Assembly (NCBI GenBank): GCA_963776205.1
Contig: CAVZLR010000004.1
Location: forward strand, 558,001-622,000
Source: UBA4459 sp963776205
Lineage (GTDB): Bacteria > Bacteroidota > Bacteroidia > Bacteroidales > F082
Length of the DNA stretch: 64,000 nt
Direction: 5' to 3'
Position 1 is the first letter of the stretch, and the number at the start of each line of letters is the position of its first letter. Of the stretch, positions 10,612-19,270 are shown piece by piece. The notes under the pieces were generated by a model that made no database searches, was not told where the DNA came from, and saw nothing but the letters and a program-made list of their open reading frames with translations. The position numbers and the translations under genes are program-made.

Positions 10612-11097
10612 ATTATTTGAAACATTCAATATATGGTTTATTTTAATCCGAGGAGATTCCTGCCTGCCGTCAGGAGGCTTCACTGTCGTTCAGGATGACA
10701 AATAAGAAAAAGGAGCCGGCCTAAGCCAGCTCCTCTATACGATGCGGAGAACAATTACTCCCTCAAATCGCCATTAAACAAGCGTGCCTATGTATACTGA
10801 AAATCATGATGAATGTTTCAGTCACATACAGAATTTTTATTCTAACAAGAAAAATAATGGATATAAAAAACCCCCGTTTCTGAGGGGAGTTAACGAGGGT
10901 TACACCATAAACAATTAATAAGTGCCTTTATTCTGTTGGTTTGTACGGAGGTTTGTTATTAAGGGTTGCGGTTAGCCACTTAAAAATTGTCATTCCGAAC
11001 GAGCTTAGCGAGGAGGAATCTCCCCGGTACATGGGTTTTTTCTTTGGGGGATTCCTGCCTTTCGGCAGACAGGCCTAAATTTGATCAGAATGGCGAT
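10612..11097. other. Gene-free tract with decayed hairpins and short interspersed repeats
   Basis: No supportable gene. A hairpin at about 10711-10733 (GGAGCCGGC/GCCAGCTCC, imperfect) and an imperfect AACCCCCGTT/AACGAGGGTT hairpin at about 10868-10900 are visible. Two degenerate copies of the GTCATTCCGA / GAGGAATCT element lie near 10650-10700 and 10989-11025. A similar element (GATTCCTGCC then AATGGCG) precedes the tandem array. The tract looks like worn copies of the repeats that follow. Confidence 0.6.
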
Positions 11098-12085
11098 ATT
11101 GTTAAGAGGAGATTCCTCGTCGCAATGCCTTCGGCAAAGCTTCCCTCGGAATGACAGGGGTGTGTTGAGGATGACAAAAGGACAAATGAATATCGTTTAA
11201 CTCTGAGCGAAGCGTAAGAGTCTCATCCTCTTTAATTAGATGTATTTGGATGAAAAAACGAGATTGTTACAGTCGCTTCGCTCCTTCACAAATAAACGTT
11301 TTTTCTATCCGCCAGCTGGTAACAATTAGGCACAAAAAAACCTGTTAGTGCTTGAATGAATATCACTTGATCACCAACAGGTTTAAGCAAAAGTATGCTT
11401 ATTTGAGACATTCAAATATAGTATTTTTTTGTCATTCCGAGTGGAACGGGGAATCTGATTTTACTTAAAAGAAGAGGAGATTCCTCGTCGCAATGCCTTT
11501 GGCAAAGCTTCCCTGCCTGTCCGGCAGGCAGGCCTCGGAATGACAGGGGTGTGTTGAGGATGACAAAAGGACAAATGAATATCGTTTAACTCTGAGCGAA
11601 GCGTAAGAGTCTCATCTGATTTTACATACGCCTGTAAATGAATGAAAAAACAAGATTGTTACAGTCGCTTCGCTCCTTCACAAATAAACGTTTTATCTAT
11701 CCGCCAGCTGGGAACAATTAGGCACAAAAAAACCTGTTAGTGCTTGAATGAATATCGCTTGATCACCAACAGGTTTAAGCAAAAGTATGCTTATTTGAGA
11801 CATTCAAATATAGTATTTTTTTGTCATTCCGATTGAAACGGGGAATCTGATTTTACTTAAAAGAAGAGGAGATTCCTCGTCGCAATGCTTTTGGCAAAGC
11901 TGTTCCCCGGAATGACAGGGGTGTGTTGAGGATGACAAAAGGACAAATGAATATCGTTTAACTCTGAGCGAAGCGTGAGAGTCTCATCTGATTTTACAAC
12001 GCCTGTAAATGAAGAAAAAACGAGATTGTTACAGTCGCTTCGCTCCTTCACAAATAAACGTTTTTTCTCCCCGCCAGCGGGGGAC
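11098..12085 (+). repeat. About 2.6 tandem copies of a 392-bp non-coding repeat
   Basis: TTAGGCACAAAAAAACCTGT marks unit starts near 11326 and 11718, a spacing of 392 bases. A partial copy precedes (about 11098-11327) and the last copy stops near 12085. Each unit holds, in order: a hairpin AACCTGTT...AACAGGTT; AAGCAAAAGTATGCTT; GTCATTCCGA; GAGGAGATTCCTCGTCGC; CGGAATGACAGGGG; CTCTGAGCGAAGCG...GAGTCTC; and CAGTCGCTTCGCTCC. Copies differ by small changes, including an insertion of GCCTGTCCGGCAGGCAGG in one. No protein is supported. Confidence 0.85.
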
Positions 12086-12087
12086 AA

Positions 12088-12120
12088 TAAAAAAGAGGCC
12101 AGACATTTCGCCTGGCCTCT
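12088..12120 (-). terminator. Terminator of the downstream lipoprotein unit
   Basis: On the minus strand AGAGGCCAGG...CTGGCCTCT forms a stem followed by TTTTTTATT. It closes the unit that ends with the long lipoprotein at 12240 and matches in position the palindromic terminator at 15739-15764 of the other unit. Confidence 0.85.
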
Positions 12121-12130
12121 GGGTAACCCG

Positions 12131-12214
12131 CTTTAGGGTTTTTAAGGAATTACAATTCCTTTGTTAAGTGTTGGTTGTAATGCCTGTACATACTGTTTAC
12201 CGGCGCATACAACC
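12131..12214 (-). repeat. 3' hairpin pair of the downstream lipoprotein unit
   Basis: GGTTGTAATGCC...GGCGCATACAACC (12173-12214) is a long imperfect inverted repeat with loop around CATACTGT. It is followed on the minus strand by the small hairpin AAGGAAT/ATTCCTT (about 12143-12162). Both structures occur in the same order at 15785-15857 in the paralogous unit, so they are conserved parts of the 3' untranslated region. Confidence 0.75.
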
Positions 12215-12239
12215 TTAAACAAACTAATGTTTTTATGGG

Positions 12240-13904
12240 TCAATTAGTAATTAATATCAATTGACTGATATAATTAACCTCTCCATCAGGCAATGGCGCT
12301 GTATTAAATGCAAATATGGCAGCATAACCACCTGGGTAATGGTAAATATCCATGTGGAGCATCTACAGCAGCATTCATCATATCTAGCGGCTAATGAAGT
12401 TCCTGGTGCATATACCGGTGTCAATTCCAACAAAGTCATAGTGAATAACACCCCATACCGACTCTTGGATATTGGTATTTCCAGAAGGACCATAAGGTCC
12501 AAATTCTGAGTCGTATTATACCATTAGTCATTGAAAATGATTGATCAGGTAGTTCAACGCATTCAGATTATCATCAGTTAAATGCGAAGGAGGCATATTT
12601 AGATACAGGCTCTAATGATGTGTGTAATTCGTGCCATATAATTATAGTCAATGATATTATGATAGTGCATCTCCACACCATCCGGCGTAAACTTACATCA
12701 CCTTCAATATCCCATACACCAGTAAGACCAGGAAATTCAACACCAAAGTAAGCACCTGTTACACGCCACCACCACTGTAATATCTGTACCTGGGCTTGTC
12801 AGGCAAAGCATATAAGGTGCCAATTGGAAATCAGTAGGATCATAAATACAGTTACCAACTACAAATTCAGCAACTCCATCATCACCAATGTCAAATCCTT
12901 CAACACCTTAAGTTACAAAGGTTTCGAAATCATCTTGCCATGTCCATGTGAACATTTCTACAAAATCAAAATCTCCACCATCATACCTGTTCACTTCTTC
13001 AACTTTTACATAAACCCACAAAACGAATTCGTAATAGTCAGTTTCGTAGTCGTAATCGGCATATTTAATGCATAATGGATCTCCAACACCAAGCCAAGCG
13101 GATCTTCATTTGTATAAGGCATGTCCTTCATTCATAGCTTCCCATGGTCCATCTCCTACTTTATGACTTGCATAAATCTGGAATATGGCAGGTTCATCAA
13201 TAAACAAACCACCGCCTGATTCTGCATACCAGTGAACCTACATAATCCTCAGTAGATTTGAGGCAAAGTCACCAAAGAAACACATTTCTCTTACAGTGAT
13301 CTCTGTAATTTCAAACCAGAAGAATCCAAATAATTCGTATACATCAGGAATAAAGCAAAGTACATCAATTTCAAGTTTTAGCTTTCTTGAAAGGTTCAAT
13401 GCAAAATTCAAAATATACTTCCCTGCATCATTCAACGGTCAATCCATTTACAACAAACTGATGCAAACTCAGAATGAGGTGCTGGAGTAGCTTTATAAAT
13501 GATAAATCAGGTTCATCGGATCTATCATCATAATGGATTTGCTCATAACATTAAATCCAACAATCCTGTAGCAATTCTGCGTCCAGTCTGGATCAAATAG
13601 GAAATTGTAAAGCTTTCGTATACAACTGATCGCCTATATAATATACATCAGCCATATAAGGTATAGTATACATGAGGGTCAGTTTCTGATATCTGGCTGA
13701 ATAAATATTTCAGCGTAAACAGGAGTCAGCATCTGGAGTACAAATAGGAACATTCCAGCCTTCTCTGACCGCTAAGTCGTTATAAATTGAAGTAATGTTG
13801 AATTCAATTTCTCCGCTTTGAGCAGGAGCTGGAGTTTCGGTAGTATTCTTCTTACAGCTAACTAAAACAGCTGCGATCATCAATATGTATAATAAATTTT
13901 TCAT
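12240..13904 (-). CDS. Long lipoprotein of duplicated module with candidate thioester domain (copy D), heavily frameshifted
   Basis: Paralogue of the gene at 15891-17460. The start MKNLLYILMIAAVLVSCKKN gives a lipobox (VLVSC), so a lipid-anchored envelope protein is expected. Middle: ADVYYIGDQLYTKAL, then the invariant FGFFWFEITEITVREMCFFG (about 13268-13336). The C-terminal region, read across frames, keeps YAGWCGDALS (Cys codon 12675-12677), DDNLNALNYLINHF and NIQESVWGVIH (Gln codon 12465-12467), and ends YISQLILITN. These match the Cys and hQxxhW motifs of internal-thioester domains. I see many indels, perhaps one per 100-150 bases, more than elsewhere, so this copy may be a pseudogene or simply poorly polished. 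Confidence 0.6.
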
Positions 13905-13924
13905 ATCTCTATCTTTTTATGTTT

Positions 13925-15132
13925 TAGTTAATTACATTATCTGGTGGATAATCATGGTAGAAGCTATTCAGGATCTTGCACGCAATTACCCCAGGCAAAT
14001 TCAACAACACCATCACCATTTAAGTCTATAACATGGAAATCTCGCATGGATCATCTGGAGTTAAAGTACCATGCCATCTGTACATGCCAGGTCATATCGA
14101 GCATCACCAGTAAAACCAAATTGAAATTCTCTGCCAGGAGGTTCATGCACACCACCATGGACCATAAATGTACAATTTCAAAGAAATACATCTGTTTCAT
14201 AGTCATAATCGGCATATCTTATGCACAAGTGGATACCTCTCCCAACCATGGATTCTCTAAATTGCTCCATGTATCAATTCGTATAGTTCATCAGGATGTC
14301 TACATAAGCCATCATCATTAGCATCTATCCATTTATATAAGCTGAAGCTCAAAAATGGCTGGCATATCAGCTTGAATACCTTGTATCTGACCTTGATACA
14401 TTATGCAAGTTATCCATACACACCATTCCATCTCCATAATGCACATTCACCATCGGTAGCCAGAACCAGTCGATACAAATATCACCGAAGAAACACATTT
14501 CACGAACGGTGATCTCTGTAATTTCAAACCAGAAGAACCCAAAGAAGTCATAATACATCTGGAATGAAACATAGTACATCAATGTAGAGTTCATTTTTTC
14601 AAATGCACAAAGTTCTAAATTCAGGTTTAAGCTTGTTTTCAACAAATTCCTGAAAATAGAACCTGGTAAAGGAGCTGCTTTGATAATCACATCATTGGCA
14701 TCATACAGATAAAATTCTGTAATTGAATAATCATACCACCGACTTCGACAGTCATCAGTAAGCATCATCTGAATTCCATTGTCATCATTGTACAATCTCT
14801 GCATCCAGCTTTAAGAGCCTGTGTGTAAAGATTACCATTGGTGTAGAACACGGGTACATCATAATATCCCGTAGTTGGTTGTCCATCCTGGCCCCTCTGG
14901 TCCTTCAATATTCCATCTATCTTAAATTTTGCATAATCAGGAACTGCGTCAGGATCACAAGGTGGGACATCATCAGTGAAAATCAAGTCCCATCTTTCGC
15001 TGCATCAGGAAAAATAGTAGTAACATTAAAGGAAACCTCAGCCTCTTTTTTCATGTCAGGGGCTGTTGGTTCATTCTTCTTACAGCTAAAAACAACGGCT
15101 GCAATCAGAAGTAATAAAATTACTTTTTTCAT
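13925..15132 (-). CDS. Short lipoprotein of duplicated module (copy C), heavily frameshifted
   Basis: Paralogue of the gene at 17487-18600. The start MKKVILLLLIAAVVFSCKKN gives a lipobox. Recognisable blocks: CDPDAVPDYAKFKIDGI, FYLYDANDVIIKAAPLPGS, NLNLELCAFEKM, the invariant FGFFWFEITEITVREMCFFG (14481-14549) and, near the end, GDGVVEFAWGNCVQDPE. It lacks the C-terminal Cys/Gln domain of the long paralogues. Breaks are frequent (near 14985, 14790, 14600, 14450 and repeatedly after 14370). The end is placed at about 13925 by alignment to the intact paralogue; the exact stop is uncertain. The long gene follows 21 bases downstream. Confidence 0.6.
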
Positions 15133-15735
15133 AGTTAAAATTTTTATTTAAAATTTAGTTTTTTTTGGCTTGGTTGGTTGTTCTCATAGTCCACTGTTTC
15201 TCATAGGCAGTAATTTTTGGTTATACTTAAATTGATATATGTATTTTAATAATTAGCCATACAATATCAATTCAAAACAATCTGCTTTAAAGCCTGGTGT
15301 GTTTGTCCATAAGAGGGTGTTGTGGCTTGTTATGTGTTGGTCACATAATCAGGAAGAAGACGTTGGTTAACAAGATGCCATTGCTGACACATAGTTAACT
15401 CCTAAGTCATAATTGTGAAATGCTTGTAAAAACGCAACCAAAGGAGACAATCCCTGAGTTGTTTTTCCAGAAATGAGACAATTTCCCTAAAAATTGTTAT
15501 GGCTTGGCTTGTTGGTAGTATAATTGGCTTTAGGTTACCTTGGAAAGGTATGCTTGTAACAAATTCGAGTACGAATATATATCAATAAAAAACTAAAAGC
15601 AAGGAATTTAGAAAAAATATTAACAAATATTTAACAAATGTAATAAGCAAAATATTACATGTGATGCAGTGTTTACAGATGTTATAGCTTACTTTAGCAA
15701 CTAATTTGAATAGCTTACAAATAAGGATGTTACAT
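15133..15735. promoter_or_regulatory. Leader/promoter region of the downstream lipoprotein unit
   Basis: No gene is seen. The tract is homologous to 18601-19070 upstream of the other unit: shared blocks include TCCACTGTTTCTCATAGGCA, AAATGAGACAATTTCCC and the TTGTTGGTAGTATAATTGGC stretch, in the same order and spacing. The block at 15479-15496 (CAATTT, TTAGGG loop, AAATTG on the minus strand) is a short hairpin kept in both copies. A promoter is expected here but no perfect TTTG/TAnnTTTG pair is obvious. Confidence 0.6.
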
Positions 15736-15738
15736 AAG

Positions 15739-15764
15739 AAAAGCCGGACAATTGTCCGGCTTTT
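15739..15764 (-). terminator. Perfectly palindromic terminator of the upstream lipoprotein unit
   Basis: AAAAGCCGGACAA and its exact reverse complement lie back to back, giving a 13-bp stem that can end transcripts on either strand. It lies about 125 bases after the stop of the long lipoprotein gene. Confidence 0.85.
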
Positions 15765-15784
15765 CCGCCCTGTGAAAGGGAATA

Positions 15785-15857
15785 GGAATTTATTTAATTC
15801 CTGCTTTATATATTCGGTTGTATTGCCGGTACAAACTGTTTACCGGCAAATACAACC
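15785..15857 (-). repeat. 3' hairpin pair of the upstream lipoprotein unit
   Basis: GGTTGTATTGCCGGTA and TACCGGCAAATACAACC (15816-15857) form a 16-17 bp stem with one bulge and a CAAACTGT loop. Next to it lies the small hairpin AGGAATT/AATTCCT (about 15785-15802). Together with the palindrome at 15739 they make three hairpins in series, the same order as at 12088-12214. Confidence 0.8.
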
Positions 15858-15890
15858 AGGAATGTGCAATTCATTCCAAAGTTTAATTGA

Positions 15891-17460
15891 TTACGGATCA
15901 ACAACAACCAAAACAAGTTGTGCTACATATAAGCCAGGTTCATCAGGATCTTCTTTGAAGAACAATACACCAGCGTTACCACCAGGTAATGGTGAATAAC
16001 CAGTTCCATTCTGCAAAGCAGTGGTTGATAAACTCAATGCTGTTGGTGACATACCAGCTGGCTGATAAGCTGCCAGGCCGTCGGCTGAATGAATAACACC
16101 CCAGATTGAATGCTGGATGTCATAAGCTTCAGTTGCTCCGGCTGGTGCAAATACATTGATACCTTCTGTATAAAAATGATTAAACAGGTAATTCAATTTT
16201 TGCAATCTCAGGTCTGATAAATTATGACCGATTGGGAACATCGCAACAGGGTCAAGCGTGCTGTATACATCTACCAGATGTGAGCCTGATCCGATTCCGG
16301 TATTTTCATCACCACACCATGCTTGCATCATTACATTTTCAGGAACATCATATGTGCCTGCAGGGCTAAAGTTTGATAAAGTCAAATCCCAGTAACCACC
16401 TAATGTACCCAGGTTTGCCTGGTTACCTAGTGTCATTGTTGCTGATTGAGGAAGGTTCATGTAAGGTGCAATCTGGAAATCAGTATCTGAGAAGTTACAG
16501 TTACCAATAACAAATTCTGCTACACCGTCTTCACCTACATCGATAGCGTCATCACCAGTTTCAAAATCATCCTTCCATGTCCATGTGTACATGATGAACA
16601 TAATCAAAACCATTACCCACTCTTAACATACACATGTAATTCGAAAGTATAGGTATCCACTTCATTGTCATAATCAGCATACCTGATACATAATGGATCA
16701 CCAACACCTAACCATTCAACATTGGAATAAGGAGCTGATCGCCATTCATCATCATTCTCATGGGCTCACCATTGTGCCATCCGTAAATATGGAATATAGC
16801 TGGCTCGTCAATAAATACTACCACCACCTGGATTCAGCATATAATGAACCATCATATTCTGAAGTATCTTTAATACACAGGTCACCGAAGAAACACATTT
16901 CTCTTACTGTGATTTCTGTAATTTCAAACCAGAAGAATCCGAATAATTCATACTCGTCAGGAACGAAGCATAATACATCGATCAGAACTTTGGTCTTTTT
17001 AAAAGCGACCACTTCAAAATCAACGTCTAAGGTATTCACAACAAATTCAAAGAATTCAGAACCCGGAGTTGGAGCGGCCTTATAAATAAGGTCGTCAGCT
17101 GAAGGGCCATCACCTGTTAAATCATCTTTAACCAAAAATCCAACAACGGTATAGCTGCCCGGATCCATCATAAGAGCTTTTGTATAAAGCTGGTCTCCAA
17201 TATAATATACGTCAGCATACATAACAGTAGGGTTATCAGGATCACCTGAATCTAACCAAATTTCAGCATAATCAGCTTCCAGATCATCATCACAATAATG
17301 GGATATCGTATCCGGCAACTCTTTCACCTGAAGGTAAAATAGAGATTATATTGAATTCTACTTCCTGTTGTTGAACAGGTGCAGGTTCGTTGGTAGTGTT
17401 CTTCTTACAGCTAGCTAAAACAACTGCTGCGATCACGAATATATATATTAATTTTTTCAT
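15891..17460 (-). CDS. Long lipoprotein with C-terminal candidate internal-thioester domain (copy B), frameshifted
   Basis: Predicted lipid-anchored envelope protein of about 523 residues. The signal peptide MKKLIYIFVIAAVVLASC ends in a lipobox. A beta-rich module follows (DVYYIGDQLYTKAL, PGSYTVVGFLV, IYKAAPTPGSEFFEF) with the invariant FGFFWFEITEITVREMCFFG (16881-16950), then a shared Asp-rich stretch IDVGEDGVAEFVIGNC. The final 190 residues are unique to the long paralogues and hold MQAWCGDE (Cys codon 16314-16316), KLNYLFNHF and DIQHSIWGVIHS (Gln codon 16113-16115), 67 residues apart. This is the [aromatic]C and hQxxhW pattern of thioester (TED/TQXA) domains. Breaks near 17330, 16810 and 16620. 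Function as a covalent adhesin is inference. Confidence 0.75.
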
Positions 17461-17486
17461 ATCTATATAGTTTTTAAAAGTTAATA

Positions 17487-18600
17487 TTACTTCCCAGGAG
17501 TTTGTGAAGGAAGATGATATTCAGGATCTTGCACACAGTCACCCCAGGCAAACTCAACAACACCATCTTCGTTGAGATCTAATGGAGCAGCATCATCTGT
17601 AAATGTCCACACATGTTGTGGTTGACCTTCAGTATAACCGAAAGTATCGTCGTCGTCATAGAACCATGGTCCGTATACATATAATTCAAGCATGAATTCA
17701 TCTGTTTCATGGTCATAATCAGCATACCTTATACATAATGGTTGACCTTCACCAGGAAAATCCCAGTTGTCATTTGTCCAGAATTTAACCTGAACATATT
17801 CACCGTCCACCATTTTTGATAATACCAATGTGAAAATCGCGGGCATATCAGCCTGGATTCCGTTCATTTGATACATATAATAGTTGTCATTATCAGTCCA
17901 AGCTGAAGTTGGAACCCATGGTGCACCTGTTACATCATACATCCACCAATCGATACAAACGTCTCCGAAGAAACACATTTCACGAACGGTGATTTCTGTA
18001 ATTTCAAACCAGAAGAATCCGAATAGTTCATAAACGTCAGGAACAAAACAAAGTACATCTATGTATAATTCAATTTTTTCAAATGCACAAACCTGGAAAG
18101 TCAGGTTCAATCCATTTTCAATGAATTCATAGAATTCTGAATCTGGTAATGGAGCAGCTTTAATCATATAAGCTCCATTGTCACCTTCTGCATAAAGGTA
18201 GAATTCAGTTAAGGTGTATTCGGTACAACATACCAATTCACCACCTTCAACTTCAACCTCTACACAATCTTCAGGATCAACGGGCAATTTAATAGCCTGT
18301 GTATACAGGTTATTATTTGTCCAGAAAACCGGGATATCCCAGTAACCGGATGTTTCGCCGTTAGGGCCTGGATCTGGTCCTTCAATACCATCTATCTTAA
18401 TCTTTGCAAATGTTGGTACTGCATCAGGGTCGCATTCAGGAACATCATATGTCCCACTCTCTGCTAGCCTCAGGAAAGATAGTAGTAATATTAAAGGATA
18501 CTTCAGCCTCTTGCTTTTCAGCAGCCGGCGTCGTAGTCTCATTCTTTTTACAGCTAACGATTGTTGCTGCAATCAGAAGTAATAAAATTACTTTTTTCAT
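17487..18600 (-). CDS. Short lipoprotein of duplicated module (copy A), one frameshift
   Basis: Predicted envelope lipoprotein of about 371 residues with a lipobox (signal MKKVILLLLIAATIVSC). The best-preserved member of four paralogues. Blocks: CDPDAVPTFAKIKIDGI, PVFWTNNNLYTQAIKL, a beta-rich section with EYTLTEFYLY and KAAPLPDSEFYEF, the invariant FGFFWFEITEITVREMCFFG (17961-18030), LCIRYADYDHETDEFMLELY, and a calcium-loop-like LDLNEDGVVEFAWGDC near the end. One break lies near 18455. It ends LPSQTPGK, before the point where the long paralogues continue into the Cys/Gln domain. I do not recognise the family. The long gene starts 26 bases downstream, so both are probably one transcript. Confidence 0.75.
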
Positions 18601-19070
18601 AGTTAAAAATTTAATTATTAGTTATTTATATTTAAGGCTTGTTATCTGTTCTTTTAAAAAAATTCCACTGTTTCACATAGGCAATTCATTTAAGTTTAAC
18701 ATTGTATTTGTTATATTTTGTTCGCAATGAAGCGTACTTTTTCCATTCAAAACATCTATATCATTTGAAAATGAGGATGTTAAGTTATTTTCTACCTAAG
18801 TCCAATTAAGAGTGAATTGAACCGGTTTCGTTAACGGATGCAATTAGTTACACCATGGTTAATGAACGACCATAATTGATTGTTGCTTGTGAGAACAATT
18901 GAAAGAACAAAGTCTTAAAATTGTATTCTGAAATGAGACAATTTTCCCTTAAAAATTGTGGCTTGCTTTGTTGGGAGTATAATTGGTTTTAGTTGTTGCC
19001 TTTTTTGGAAAGGCTGCTTGTAAATTCGAATGCGAACATAAGAAGATTTTTAGCTTGATAAATATCAAAA
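18601..19070. promoter_or_regulatory. Leader/promoter region of the upstream lipoprotein unit
   Basis: A non-coding tract homologous to 15133-15600. The hairpin at 18939-18958 (CAATTTT, TAAGGG loop, AAAATTG on the minus strand) is conserved in the other copy. Just upstream, TATGTTCG near 19035 is a near-match to TAnnTTTG and could place transcription start about 430 bases before the coding region, which would make a long structured leader. This is a guess from sequence alone. Confidence 0.5.
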
Positions 19071-19238
19071 TGGATAATTAACATTTCTTTAACATTCTGC
19101 TGTTTTTATAAGGATCAACTATATGTGAAATGCAAAATGATGGAATACTTTTTACAATACTAAAATAGCTCCTTCATCTCCAATAATTTAGAAAGCAAAT
19201 TAATCGCTTAATTGTTTTATAAAATCCGCTGTATTGCC

Positions 19239-19246
19239 TATTTTTG
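19239..19246 (+). promoter_or_regulatory. -7 promoter box of the S9 peptidase gene
   Basis: TATTTTTG matches TAnnTTTG, 25 bases before the start codon. No perfect -33 TTTG is seen. Confidence 0.5.
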
Positions 19247-19270
19247 CTGTTCATTCCAAAATCAATTCAA

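Noticed and set aside
9643..12085. Possible CRISPR array
   Set aside because: The repeats are 74 or 392 bases long and directly adjacent, without unique spacers of constant length; no cas genes nearby.
9643..12085. Insertion sequence remnants
   Set aside because: No transposase fragment or target-site duplication is visible.
11857..12087. 76-codon open frame in the repeat array
   Set aside because: It is composed of the short inverted repeats and is not kept open in the other tandem copies.
12261..12509. Plus-strand open frame of 82 codons
   Set aside because: Antisense to the Cys/Gln domain of the long lipoprotein, whose conserved motifs read on the minus strand.
15706..15999. 97-codon open frame on the plus strand
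   Set aside because: It spans the terminator palindrome, the 3' hairpins and the end of the lipoprotein gene, so it cannot be a sensible gene.
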